Part shown: piece by piece, positions 9,268 to 19,190 of the stretch
How the letters are laid out: every line of letters starts with the position of its first letter
Numbering within the stretch: the stretch's first letter is position 1
Assembly: GCF_900102785.1 (NCBI RefSeq)
Contig: NZ_FNGC01000010.1
Coordinates: forward strand, 124,001-188,000
Length of the DNA stretch: 64,000 bases
Direction of reading: 5' to 3'
DNA from: Arthrobacter sp. ok362
GTDB lineage: Bacteria > Actinomycetota > Actinomycetes > Actinomycetales > Micrococcaceae
Notes under the pieces: generated by a model
The model's database searches: none
Told to the model about the DNA's origin: nothing
The model's input: only the letters and a program-made list of their open reading frames with translations
Position numbers and translations under genes: made by a program

Positions 9268-9788
9268 GCCGGGAACGCGCCGCACCGCTCAGGCTGCCTG
9301 GCGGGATCACCCTGCGGGACATGGAGCCCGCGGACATTCCGGTGGTCCACGCGCTGGAACGCCGGCTGTTTCCGGTGGATGCCTGGCCGCTGCAGATGTT
9401 CCACGACGAGCTGGCGCAGACGGATACCCGCCGCTACCTCGTGGCGGAGTTCCACGGCGGGATTGTGGGCTATGCCGGGCTCATGTGCATCGAACCGATC
9501 TCGGACGTCCAGACCATCGCCGTGGTCCCCGAGCAGGAAGGCAAGGGCATCGGCTCGGCCCTGCTCACCGAACTGATCGTGGAAAGCCGCCGCCGCCACG
9601 CCCAGGACGTGCTGCTGGAGGTCCGGGCGGACAACCCCCGCGCCCAGCAGCTCTACCGGCGCTTCGGCTTCGACCAGATCCACGTCCGGCCCCGCTACTA
9701 TCGCGACGGCGTCGACGCCCTGATCATGCGGCTGCAGCTGCCCCGCGAACCACTCAGCCCCCAGCCAAAGGAAGCAGGCCGGCCATGA
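9264..9788 (+). CDS. rimI: Ribosomal protein S18-alanine N-acetyltransferase RimI
   Basis: A GNAT enzyme expected to acetylate the N-terminal alanine of ribosomal protein S18; other substrates are possible. The product has 174 residues. [24 protein letters not shown] is the RimI-type N-terminus, [20 protein letters not shown] the acetyl-CoA loop, and [18 protein letters not shown] the C-terminal motif. Genes of this type stand between tsaB and tsaD in many actinobacteria. It overlaps tsaB (GTGA) and tsaD (ATGA) by 4 bases each. Confidence 0.92.
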   Translation: MSRERAAPLRLPGGITLRDMEPADIPVVHALERRLFPVDAWPLQMFHDELAQTDTRRYLVAEFHGGIVGYAGLMCIEPISDVQTIAVVPEQEGKGIGSALLTELIVESRRRHAQDVLLEVRADNPRAQQLYRRFGFDQIHVRPRYYRDGVDALIMRLQLPREPLSPQPKEAGRP

Positions 9789-10903
9789 ACCGCACCCAGC
9801 CGCTCGTGCTCGGCATCGAGTCATCCTGTGACGAAACCGGCGTCGGCATCGTCCGGGGAACCGCTCTGCTGACGAACACCGTGTCTTCCTCCATGGACGA
9901 ACACGTCCGTTTCGGCGGCGTGATTCCCGAGATCGCCTCCCGCGCCCACCTCGACGCGTTCGTCCCCACCCTCGAGGAGGCCCTCGCGGAGGCGGACGTG
10001 TCGCTCACGGACATCGACGCGATCGCCGTCACCTCCGGGCCGGGCCTGGCGGGGGCACTCATGGTGGGGGTGTGCGCGGCCAAAGCGCTCGCCGTCGCCA
10101 CCGGGAAACCCCTCTACGCCATCAACCACCTTGTCGCCCACGTCGGCGTCGGGCTTCTGCAGCAGGGCGGCGGCACGCCGGCGCCGTCCGGCGCGCCGGC
10201 GCCGCAAACCCCGCCGCACGCCCTGCCGGAGAACATGGGCGCACTCCTGGTGTCCGGCGGCCACACCGAGATCCTGCGGATCCGGAGCATTACGGACGAC
10301 GTCGAGCTGCTGGGCTCCACGATCGATGACGCCGCCGGCGAGGCCTATGACAAGGTGGCGCGGCTCCTGGGCCTCGGCTACCCCGGCGGTCCGGCCATCG
10401 ACAAGCTCGCGCGCACCGGCAACGCGAAGGCCATCCGGCTCCCGCGCGGCCTCACCCAGCCCAAGTACATGGGGACCGCCGAGGAACCCGGGCCGCACCG
10501 CTACGACTGGTCCTTCAGCGGACTCAAGACCGCCGTCGCCCGCTGCGTGGAACAGTTCGAGGCCCGCGGCGAGGAGGTCCCCGTGGCGGACATCGCCGCG
10601 GCCTTCCAGGAGGCCGTGGTGGATGTCATTACCTCCAAGGCGGTGCTCGCCTGCCGCGAGAACGGGATCACGGAGGTCCTCCTGGGCGGCGGCGTCGCGG
10701 CCAACTCGCGGCTGCGCCAGCTCACCGAACAGCGCTGCAGCGCCGCCGGGATCCGGCTGACGGTCCCGCCGCTGCCGCTGTGCACGGACAACGGCGCCAT
10801 GGTGGCGGCACTCGGGGCGCAGCTGGTGATGGCCGGAGTGGAACCAAGCGGAATCGGCTTTGCCCCCGACTCCTCGATGCCGGTCACGACAGTCTCCGCC
10901 TGA
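9785..10903 (+). CDS. tsaD: tRNA N6-adenosine threonylcarbamoyltransferase TsaD
   Basis: Catalyses transfer of threonylcarbamoyl to A37 of tRNA, the last step of t6A synthesis. The product has 372 residues. It begins [37 protein letters not shown] and NHLVAHV contain the metal-binding histidines, [11 protein letters not shown] and [19 protein letters not shown] are standard, and the C-terminus has [14 protein letters not shown] and [13 protein letters not shown] chose the ATG at 9785, which overlaps the rimI stop and has AAGGAAG upstream; the frame is open back to 8942 but that part is a shadow of tsaB and rimI. A short Ala/Pro insert follows [14 protein letters not shown]. Confidence 0.96.
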   Translation: MNRTQPLVLGIESSCDETGVGIVRGTALLTNTVSSSMDEHVRFGGVIPEIASRAHLDAFVPTLEEALAEADVSLTDIDAIAVTSGPGLAGALMVGVCAAKALAVATGKPLYAINHLVAHVGVGLLQQGGGTPAPSGAPAPQTPPHALPENMGALLVSGGHTEILRIRSITDDVELLGSTIDDAAGEAYDKVARLLGLGYPGGPAIDKLARTGNAKAIRLPRGLTQPKYMGTAEEPGPHRYDWSFSGLKTAVARCVEQFEARGEEVPVADIAAAFQEAVVDVITSKAVLACRENGITEVLLGGGVAANSRLRQLTEQRCSAAGIRLTVPPLPLCTDNGAMVAALGAQLVMAGVEPSGIGFAPDSSMPVTTVSA

Positions 10904-10984
10904 GGTTTCGCCTGCCGGAACTTGGCCAGATTCAGGCTTCGACCGCCTGAAACTCCCCCCGTGGGTGCCTGGTGCGCGCCGGAG

Positions 10985-12136
10985 CTAGGCTTCCGGCCCC
11001 TGGCGCATCTGCTTGACCAGATCCAGGACGACGGCGCGCAGGTCCCCGCCGTGCTCGGCGGCAACCCGGCGCTGGCGCTGGTAGCCGGCGCCGCGCTTGA
11101 TGATCTTCTCGACGTCGGCCAGTTCGGCGCTGCAGCCCAGCTTCGCCGCCACGGGCTCAAGCCGCTTGAGTGTCTCGCGCAGGTGCTCCGTCACGAGCTG
11201 CTCGTTGCCCTCGGCGTCGAGGATGATGATTGCGTCCAGGCCGTACCTAGCCGCGCGCCACTTGTTCTCCTGGACATGCCACGGCGGCATCGTGGGAATG
11301 GTGCCGCCGTTCTCCAGCGTCGTGGAAAATTCGTCGACCAGGCACTGCGTCAATGCAGCGATCGCACCGACGTCCTCGAGGGTCGCCAGGCCGTCGCAAA
11401 TGCGCATCTCGATGGTGCCCAGGGCCGGAACGGGGCGGATGTCCCACCGGATCTCGGAGAGCGTGTCAATCACACCGGTGGTGAACATGTCCTGCACATA
11501 GGCCTCGTAGTCCTCCCAGCTGGCGAACTGGAACGGCAGCCCGGCGGTGGGCAGCTGCTGGAACATGAGGGCGCGGTGCGAGGCATAGCCGGTGTCCTCG
11601 CCGCCCCAAAACGGGCTGGACGCGGAGAGCGCCTGGAAGTGCGGGAAGTAATTGACCAGGCCGTCCAGAACCGGAAGGACCTTGTCCCGGCTGTCCAGGC
11701 CGACGTGCACGTGGACGCCGTAGATGACCATCTGCCGGCCCCACCACTGGGTCCGGTCAATGAGCTTGGCGTAGCGTTCTTTGTCCGTGACGGGCTGCAG
11801 CTGGGGCGGGCTGAAGGGATGGCTTCCGGCACAAAAGATCTCCACGCCCATGGGATCGGTAACGTCCCGGACGGCCGCGAGCGAGCTGCTCAAATCCGCT
11901 TTGGCTTCCGCGACGGTGGTGCAGATGCCCGTGACGAGCTCCACGGTGTTCAGCAGCAGTTCCTGCTTGATGTGCGGGTGCTCGTCGTCCTCATTGAGTT
12001 CGGGGTGCCGGGCAGCGACGCCGCGGAGCACCTGGTTCGCCACGGAGGCCAGCTCGCCTGTCTCGGCGTCGACGAGCGCCAGCTCCCATTCCACGCCAAG
12101 AGTCGACTGCCTGGATGAAGCGAACTCGATCTTCAT
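10985..12136 (-). CDS. Carboxylate-amine ligase / glutamate-cysteine ligase 2 family (YbdK-like)
   Basis: A GCS2-family ATP-grasp-like ligase of 383 residues, expected to join glutamate and cysteine or a related amine. The N-terminus SRQSTLGVEWELALVDAETGEL and the internal GSHPFSPPQLQPVTDKERY and VHVHVGLDSRDKVLP are hallmarks of the family, and RICDGLATLEDVGAIAAL is the C-terminal motif. The ATG at 12136 has GAAGGGA about 6 bases upstream. Because the organism makes mycothiol rather than glutathione, the physiological substrate is uncertain. It is convergent with the tsaD operon. Confidence 0.88.
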   Translation of the reverse strand: MKIEFASSRQSTLGVEWELALVDAETGELASVANQVLRGVAARHPELNEDDEHPHIKQELLLNTVELVTGICTTVAEAKADLSSSLAAVRDVTDPMGVEIFCAGSHPFSPPQLQPVTDKERYAKLIDRTQWWGRQMVIYGVHVHVGLDSRDKVLPVLDGLVNYFPHFQALSASSPFWGGEDTGYASHRALMFQQLPTAGLPFQFASWEDYEAYVQDMFTTGVIDTLSEIRWDIRPVPALGTIEMRICDGLATLEDVGAIAALTQCLVDEFSTTLENGGTIPTMPPWHVQENKWRAARYGLDAIIILDAEGNEQLVTEHLRETLKRLEPVAAKLGCSAELADVEKIIKRGAGYQRQRRVAAEHGGDLRAVVLDLVKQMRQGPEA

Positions 12137-12421
12137 GTGGTCCCTTCACTGTTTTGCTGTCACTGGCCGCGGTCCTGGTGGGAAATGCGCTGGCAAACAC
12201 CCTCGGACGTGCCACCGGCGGTGGCACGTGACATTTCCCCACACCAGAGCGCCGGCCGGGCTGCTGGCAGGGCTACGGGTGGTCCAAGTCTAGTGCAGGG
12301 GCGCCCCCGGGACGGTGCCAAAGGGACCGCTGGTGCGTGAGTGTATTCACAAAGCGGCTGGTCAGCGACGGTGCGCGCGGCGGCTGGGGTGGCCGGGCCC
12401 ATCCTGGCGTTTAATGGAGCC

Positions 12422-13267
12422 GTGCCCATTCTGAACAAAGACATGACCCTGTGTATCTCGCTCTCGGCCCGGCCCAGCAACAACGGGACGCGCTTCCACA
12501 ACCATCTGTACGAGCAGCTGGGCCTGAACTGGATCTACAAGGCCTTCGCCCCGACCGACCTCGCCCAGGCGATCGCCGGCGTGCGCGGCCTCGGCATCCG
12601 CGGCTGCGCGGTGTCCATGCCCTACAAGGAGGCCGTGATCGCCCTCGTTGACGTCATGGACCCGTCGGCGAAGGCCATCGATTCGGTCAACACCATTGTC
12701 AACGACGGCGGCCGGCTCACCGCCTACAACACCGACTACACGGCAATCGAGCAGCTCCTGCGCAGCAACGCCGTCCCCACGGGCTACTCGGTGCTGGTCC
12801 TGGGCTCGGGCGGCATGGCCAAGGCCACCGTAGCCGCGCTGCGGGATGCCGGCTTCAAGAACGTGACCGTCGTGGCCCGCAATGAAGACTCCGGCCGCGC
12901 CCTGGCCGACCAGTACGGCTTCGTCTGGAGCGCGGAACTGGGCCCGGCGGAGTCCGGCACCGGCACGGCCGACTTGCTGATCAACGTCACACCTATTGGT
13001 ATGGCAGGGAGTATGGCAGGCGGACCGGACGCGGAGGCGCTGTCCTTCCCGCAGGAGGCCATTGACGCCGCAAAGGTGGTGTTCGACGTCGTCGCCCTCC
13101 CGGCCGAGACACCGCTCATCAGGGCCGCCCGCGCGGCCGGCAAGACCGTGATCACCGGAGCCGAGGTTGCCACGATCCAGGCGCTGGAGCAGTTCGTCCT
13201 TTACACCGGGATCCGGCCCACGGACCAGCAGATCAGGTCCGCCGAGGAGTTCATGCGGGCCCAGTAG
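12422..13267 (+). CDS. Shikimate dehydrogenase-family oxidoreductase
   Basis: An NAD(P)-dependent AroE-like protein of 281 residues. The N-terminal half has RPSNNGTRFHNHLYEQLGLNW and CAVSMPYKEAVIALVD, the catalytic Lys region (SxPxK). SVNTIVNDGGRLTAYNTD carries the substrate Asp, and LVLGSGGMAKATVAAL is the Rossmann loop. The usual NTDxxG is NTDYTA here, so this may be a quinate/shikimate-like paralogue rather than the biosynthetic AroE. The GTG at 12422 gives MPILNKDMTLCISLSARPSN; TTTAAT stands 6 bases upstream. The longer frame from 12341 is unlikely. Confidence 0.85.
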   Translation: MPILNKDMTLCISLSARPSNNGTRFHNHLYEQLGLNWIYKAFAPTDLAQAIAGVRGLGIRGCAVSMPYKEAVIALVDVMDPSAKAIDSVNTIVNDGGRLTAYNTDYTAIEQLLRSNAVPTGYSVLVLGSGGMAKATVAALRDAGFKNVTVVARNEDSGRALADQYGFVWSAELGPAESGTGTADLLINVTPIGMAGSMAGGPDAEALSFPQEAIDAAKVVFDVVALPAETPLIRAARAAGKTVITGAEVATIQALEQFVLYTGIRPTDQQIRSAEEFMRAQ

Positions 13268-13326
13268 CGCTGTAGCCCTGTAGCCCTGTAGCCCGCGCGT
13301 CCCCCCGGGATCCTGCGCCGGCGGGG

Positions 13327-14559
13327 CTAAACGGGCTCCACCGAGATGGCCACCCGGTCCTCGCCGATCCTGGTGAGGACCAGGGTGGCCGTCTTCTTGC
13401 TCTTGGCCTTTGAACCGGCCGGTTTTCCGCCGGGGAGGAGTTGCTTGCGCAGCTCTTCCGGCGTGACGGCCGTGCCGCGCTTCTTGATGTCCAGGACGCC
13501 GATCCCCTCGTCCTTGACCCAGGACTTGAGCGCCTTGACGTTGAACGGCATCACGTCCAGGACCTTGTAGGCCTTGGCGAACGGGGTGTCCTGCAGGTCC
13601 GGGGCGCAGATGTAGGCGATGTGCTCGTCCACGAGATGCCCGCCCAGCTGGAGAGCGACGTCGGCCACCAGCCCGGCCCGGATCACCGCCCCATCGGGCT
13701 CATACAGATAGCCCTCCACGGCACCGACGGGCGCCACCGGGCCGCCCCCGAAGTCCTCGCCGCTGGTGAGTTCGGCCGCCCCAAGAGGCCCGAGCACGAG
13801 GGCTGCGCGCCGCACCCCGGTCCGCCGCACCGCGTTGAACCACAGGGCAACCTCGGTCACGTCCCCGCCCACGGAGACCCACTGCGCCTCGCAATCGGCC
13901 GGCACTGCATCGTGCGGCATGCCCGGTCCCATCTTCACTCCGATAGCGCGGCCTGAGCCGGCCAGCGACTCCACGAAGGACAGGGGAGGGGAGAAATCCT
14001 CCGGATCCCAGATCCGTTTGGTTCCCGAGGTGGACGTGGTGCGCCGAGCCGGGTCGAGCCAGACGCCGTCGATCCCCTCGAGCGACACCGAGGTGGCATC
14101 CGAATGGACCACGGTGGCATTGCGGAACGGGATCAGGTTCATCGTGGCGCAGGCGGCCGTGGCCTCGTCCATTTCCACCGCGGTAACCACAAGGTCCAGG
14201 GAGGCCAGGGCCATCGCATCCGCCCCCAGCCCGCACCCGAGATCGGCGACGTGGCCGATCCCGGCCTCCGCGAACCGCTGCGCGTGCCGCGCCGCCACCG
14301 TGAGCCTGGTGGCCTGCTCCAGGCCGGCCTTGGTGAAGATCATCTGCCGGGCGAACTCGCCGAATTTTGCCTCGGCCTTGGTCCGCAGCCGCGACTGGGT
14401 CAGCACCGCCGAGACCATTTCGGGGGAGTGGCCGGCCTTGCGCAGCGCCGCGGTAAGGCGGAAGGCCTCGTCCTCGCGGTACGGGCCCAGCGACGCCAGC
14501 AGCTCCCAGCCCTCGGGCGTGAGGATCGGGGCAATATGTTCCTGCGGTGCGTCAGTCAT
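13327..14559 (-). CDS. Class I SAM-dependent methyltransferase with THUMP-like C-terminus
   Basis: A 410-residue protein. Residues ~95-200 are a class I methyltransferase core with VADLGCGLGADAMALA (SAM loop) and VVTAVEMDEATAACATMN. DGVWLDPARR is the acidic motif IV region (usually DPPR/DPAR). The C-terminal ~80 residues, with GVLDIKKRGTAVTPEELRKQL, resemble the THUMP-like domain appended to actinobacterial RNA-methyltransferase-like proteins. The substrate is unknown, possibly RNA. TACGCT lies 7 bases before the ATG at 14559, so it is probably leaderless. It is convergent with the AroE-like gene. Confidence 0.82.
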   Translation of the reverse strand: MTDAPQEHIAPILTPEGWELLASLGPYREDEAFRLTAALRKAGHSPEMVSAVLTQSRLRTKAEAKFGEFARQMIFTKAGLEQATRLTVAARHAQRFAEAGIGHVADLGCGLGADAMALASLDLVVTAVEMDEATAACATMNLIPFRNATVVHSDATSVSLEGIDGVWLDPARRTTSTSGTKRIWDPEDFSPPLSFVESLAGSGRAIGVKMGPGMPHDAVPADCEAQWVSVGGDVTEVALWFNAVRRTGVRRAALVLGPLGAAELTSGEDFGGGPVAPVGAVEGYLYEPDGAVIRAGLVADVALQLGGHLVDEHIAYICAPDLQDTPFAKAYKVLDVMPFNVKALKSWVKDEGIGVLDIKKRGTAVTPEELRKQLLPGGKPAGSKAKSKKTATLVLTRIGEDRVAISVEPV

Positions 14560-14625
14560 GCCATCCAGCGTAGTTGAGCTCCGCGGGCACGCTGTGACCG
14601 GACCACGGGGGCTAGGCTTGACGGC

Positions 14626-15057
14626 ATGGAAGACAGCGGCGCAGGCGACAGCATCTCAGAGGACACAACCGGGCAGGAGGCAGCCGGGAACGACGCAGGG
14701 CAGGGGCGCCGAAGCCCGCAGGGGCTGGCCCGCTACGCCCGGCCGGCACTGATCGCCGGCGCTGTGATCGCCGTCGTGTGCATCGCCCTTCTGGTGATCA
14801 TCTTCTTCCTCGACTCCTTCAACGCCACCGTATATTCCGTCGGCGGCAACAACGTCCAGGACGCCACGGACGAGGCTCGGGCCATCCGCGACACCTATGC
14901 CGCTGCCCGGCTCGGCGGCATCATCTTCCTCATGGCAGGGATCCTGCTGGCCGCCGCCGGGACCGTGCTGATGTACCGGCACCGGAACGACGAAGGACAG
15001 GACACGGACGAAGACGACGGCCAGGACGTGGACTTCGAAGACCTCGCAGGCGAGTAG
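14626..15057 (+). CDS. Small two-span membrane protein, unknown function
   Basis: A 143-residue protein that I cannot assign to a function. The N-terminal ~45 residues are polar (Gly/Gln/Arg), followed by a hydrophobic segment ALIAGAVIAVVCIALLVIIF, an external-looking loop of ~40 residues, a second span IIFLMAGILLAAAGTVLMY, and a highly acidic C-terminus (QDTDEDDGQDVDFEDL). TAGGCT at 14613-14618 is 7 bases before the ATG, so it is probably leaderless. It is followed at once by the second decamer array. Confidence 0.75.
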   Translation: MEDSGAGDSISEDTTGQEAAGNDAGQGRRSPQGLARYARPALIAGAVIAVVCIALLVIIFFLDSFNATVYSVGGNNVQDATDEARAIRDTYAAARLGGIIFLMAGILLAAAGTVLMYRHRNDEGQDTDEDDGQDVDFEDLAGE

Positions 15058-15104
15058 GCACGCGCCAGCAACGTCCACGCGGCCACAGGGCCACGGGGGC
15101 CACG

Positions 15105-15599
15105 GGACATGCCCACCCCTCGGTAGCAGGAGTGGACATGTCCTCCCGGGCAGCCCGCACCGATTGGGCATGTCCATCCCTCAGCTCGGGCAGAGAGCAT
15201 GATGCCCAAGTGTCCACCGGCCGCACCAAAGAATGGGCATGTCCCTCTGGCGCGCCCGGGCCCGGTGGGGCATGTCCATCGCTCAGCGCTAGGACTGGAC
15301 ATGTCCCACTCGGCAGCCCGCGGCCGTAGGGCATGTCCAATGCTCAGCGCGGGCAGAGAGCATGATGCCCAAGTGTCCACGGGCCGCACCAAAGAATGGG
15401 CATGTCCCTCTGGCCCGCCCGCACCCGGTGGGGCATGTCCAACGCTCAGCAGGAACGGACATGTCCTCCCGGGCAGCCCGCGGCCGTAGGGCATGTCCAT
15501 CCGTCAGCGCGGGCAGAGAGCATGATGCCCAAGTGTCCACGGGCCGCACCAAAGAATGGGCATGTCCCGCGGGCCCGCCCCGACAGATTGGGCATGTCC
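15105..15599. repeat. Decamer array 2: thirteen GGRCATGTCC sites in ~160-bp repeats
   Basis: Thirteen copies of the decamer seen at 6162-6581 start at 15105 (inverted, GGACATGCCC), 15134, 15166, 15235, 15268, 15297, 15329, 15398, 15431, 15457, 15489, 15558 and 15590. They are carried by a longer unit whose CAGCCCGC marker recurs at 15151, 15314 and 15474 (163 and 160 bp apart). Each unit has an exact 69-bp interval between two decamers, as in array 1. The array ends 32 bases before the first CIRCE of groES. No convincing gene lies here. Confidence 0.93.
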
Positions 15600-15630
15600 A
15601 CCGGGGAAAATGTTCACCGGGGACGAATTT

Positions 15631-15657
15631 CTGGCACTCGCCTTGACCGAGTGCTAA
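15631..15657 (+). promoter_or_regulatory. CIRCE operator 1 (HrcA site)
   Basis: CTGGCACTC, a 9-base spacer, then GAGTGCTAA. The right arm is a perfect CIRCE half-site; the left arm differs from TTAGCACTC at two positions. The site overlaps the -35 box of the groES promoter, so HrcA bound here would block RNA polymerase. Confidence 0.88.
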
Positions 15658-15672
15658 CCATTTACATAGAGT
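15643..15672 (+). promoter_or_regulatory. groES-groEL sigma-70 type promoter
   Basis: TTGACC at 15643-15648 and TAGAGT at 15667-15672 are separated by 18 bases. They lie between the two CIRCE operators: the -35 overlaps operator 1, and operator 2 begins 6 bases after the -10, at the expected transcription start. The resulting 5' UTR is about 140 bases. Confidence 0.7.
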
Positions 15673-15677
15673 CGTCA

Positions 15678-15704
15678 TTAGCACTCTCCCTAGGAGGGTG
15701 CTAA
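15678..15704 (+). promoter_or_regulatory. CIRCE operator 2 (HrcA site)
   Basis: TTAGCACTC, a 9-base spacer, then GGGTGCTAA. The left arm is perfect and the right arm has one mismatch. The operator covers the predicted groES transcription start. Confidence 0.92.
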
Positions 15705-15816
15705 CACATGAAGCGCGTTCCGCCAGGCACGCTGCCGGCACCGCGACGACGGTCTGTGCGCCTTGGCATCGCCGCTTCATAGTCCACGAATTTGCTGACG
15801 AAAAGGAGAGGTCCGA

Positions 15817-16113
15817 GTGTCGGTCTCTATTAAGCCTCTTGAGGATCGTATTGTTGTCCGCCCGCTCGAAGCCGAGCAGACCACGGCTTCCGGCCTGGTT
15901 ATCCCGGACTCCGCACAGGAGAAGCCGCAGGAAGGCGAAGTTGTTGCAGTAGGCCCCGGCCGCTTCGATGACAACGGCAACCGCGTTCCCGTTGACGTTG
16001 CCGTTGGCGACGTCGTCATTTACTCCAAGTACGGTGGAACCGAAGTCAAGACCGGCGGCACCGAGTACCTCGTGCTCTCCGCCCGCGACGTTCTGGCGAT
16101 CGTCGTAAAGTAA
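15817..16113 (+). CDS. groES: Co-chaperonin GroES
   Basis: The heptameric lid of the GroEL chaperonin in the cytosol. The product has 98 residues, the full family length. It begins [19 protein letters not shown], has the mobile-loop region [19 protein letters not shown], and ends with [19 protein letters not shown]. The GTG start has AAGGAGAGG upstream. It is transcribed from the double-CIRCE promoter together with groEL 80 bases downstream. Confidence 0.97.
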   Translation: MSVSIKPLEDRIVVRPLEAEQTTASGLVIPDSAQEKPQEGEVVAVGPGRFDDNGNRVPVDVAVGDVVIYSKYGGTEVKTGGTEYLVLSARDVLAIVVK

Positions 16114-16181
16114 CTCTCTTGGACCCCCGCGCAGCCGATCCTTCGCATTGAATGGATCAGTTGCGCGGGGTTCTGTCTTGA

Positions 16182-17804
<1,623 letters not shown>

Positions 17805-17817
17805 GCTCCGCCCGCAC

Positions 17818-17855
17818 AAAGGACGGCCCGGCATCTTGCCGGGCCGTCCTTTTTT
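17818..17855 (+). terminator. Rho-independent terminator of groES-groEL
   Basis: A 16-bp perfect stem (17818-17833 with 17837-17852) built on GGACGGCCCGGCA around a TCT loop, followed by a T-tract. It starts 14 bases after the groEL stop. Confidence 0.93.
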
Positions 17856-17995
17856 GTGCTGGGGTTGTGCCGGGGTTCTGCTGCGCTTTTGCAGGGGTTC
17901 TGGCTGCAAATTGCCAGGATTCTGGCGCCGAGACCCCGTCATTCCGGCAGTCCCCGGTCCGGCGGGTCTTAGCGGGCGGCCGCAGCGCCGGGCAG

Positions 17996-18964
17996 TCAGC
18001 CCCGTGAACGGTCCGCCCTGCGCCGCAGCCGCAGTGCGGCGTCCGGCGGCAGCCGTTTGGTCACCAGCCGGTAGAAGACGAGAACCCCGACGGCGGCCAC
18101 CACGATTCCCAGCAGGTTCAGGAACAGCTGCAGGGCGGACCCGGCCGCCTTCTGATACTCGCCCAGGACCAGTGCCACGGCCACAAACCCTGCCGCCGGC
18201 ACCGTGGTGACCGAGATGAACACCCCGACCAGCGCCGCCGAGCGCCGGCTGATGACCGACAGCATCCCGGCTATTCCGGCCAGCACGGCGACGATCAGGG
18301 AATACGGGCCCGGATGGTAAATGAATTCAACCGCTGAACCGCGGTCCAGCGCGTCACGCGGAAACAGCCCGAGCGGCACGGACAACCAGGCCGCCAGGGC
18401 GGCAGCCAGCATCGCGACGGGAAAGCCGACGCCGAGGGCCAGCGCCGCGTCGCGTCCGAGCCGCCGCTGGCGCCGGACCAGAGCCACGGCCAGCGCAGCC
18501 AGCGGGCCGAACTCGGGGCCCACGGCCATGGCGCCGACGATCGCAATGGTGGAGTCCGTCACGATGCCGATGGCGGCCAGCTGGGTCGCCAGGACCAGGA
18601 AGGTCAGAAAACTCCACGTCAGGCGCGAATCTTCGCCGGTCTGCCGCGACACCTCGTCCCAGATCACGGCGTCCGCGCCCTCACCAGGGGCCTCCGCCTC
18701 CGCCCGGTCGGACCGGTCCGAGAGCACCAGATCCGGCGCGATGACCGAAATTGATCCCCGCTGCTGGACATCGAGGACGTGCAGCTTCTCCACGAGCCCC
18801 TCCACGGATTCGCGCGCCAGTAGGACCTCGATAACGTCCCCGGGGGGCATGACGGAAGCACTCTTGGCCAGCGCGACTTCCGAGGCGCCGACGTGATTTG
18901 TACAACTTTCGACAACAACTCCGGACAACTCAGCCGGGACACAAATGCGCAGCTGCACGATCAC
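17996..18964 (-). CDS. DUF389 domain membrane protein
   Basis: A 322-residue protein. The N-terminal ~100 residues are soluble; from about residue 115 there are six hydrophobic spans (e.g. LTFLVLATQLAAIGIV, VAVLAGIAGMLSVI, LQLFLNLLGIVVAAVGVLVFY). The segment STIAIVGAMAVGPEFGPLAALA is the conserved signature of the DUF389 (TIGR00341-like) family, whose function is unknown. The GTG at 18964 has GAGGAGG 7 bases upstream. It stands convergent to groEL and divergent from the acyltransferase gene. Confidence 0.88.
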   Translation of the reverse strand: MIVQLRICVPAELSGVVVESCTNHVGASEVALAKSASVMPPGDVIEVLLARESVEGLVEKLHVLDVQQRGSISVIAPDLVLSDRSDRAEAEAPGEGADAVIWDEVSRQTGEDSRLTWSFLTFLVLATQLAAIGIVTDSTIAIVGAMAVGPEFGPLAALAVALVRRQRRLGRDAALALGVGFPVAMLAAALAAWLSVPLGLFPRDALDRGSAVEFIYHPGPYSLIVAVLAGIAGMLSVISRRSAALVGVFISVTTVPAAGFVAVALVLGEYQKAAGSALQLFLNLLGIVVAAVGVLVFYRLVTKRLPPDAALRLRRRADRSRG

Positions 18965-19190
18965 TTAGCGGCCTCCTCAGACTCGTACCAGCCTAGCTTC
19001 CGCCCGCGGCCGACGCCGCCGGCCGGCTCCGCGAGTGCGACGCCGGCCGGTTCCGCGAGTGCGCCGCCAGCCGGGCGCGTGGGGACTCCCGGCCCGGGCA
19101 GCGGGGGCGCCCGCGGGGCACCGGCGATTGGCCAAGAAAATTACGTTTCGGTAACATTGATGTTTTGGAAACTGGCCGGAAGGGTTATTT

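Noticed and set aside
14895..15500. Minus-strand frames through decamer array 2
   Set aside because: The proteins are strings of GHAH/DMPY-type repeats encoded by the decamer itself, with no conserved domain and several competing frames.
6162..15599. CRISPR arrays
   Set aside because: Repeats are 10 bp, spacers repeat with the unit instead of being unique, and there are no cas genes.
6162..15599. Match of GGGCATGTCC to the eukaryotic p53 half-site RRRCWWGYYY
   Set aside because: The organism is bacterial; the match reflects a short palindromic consensus.
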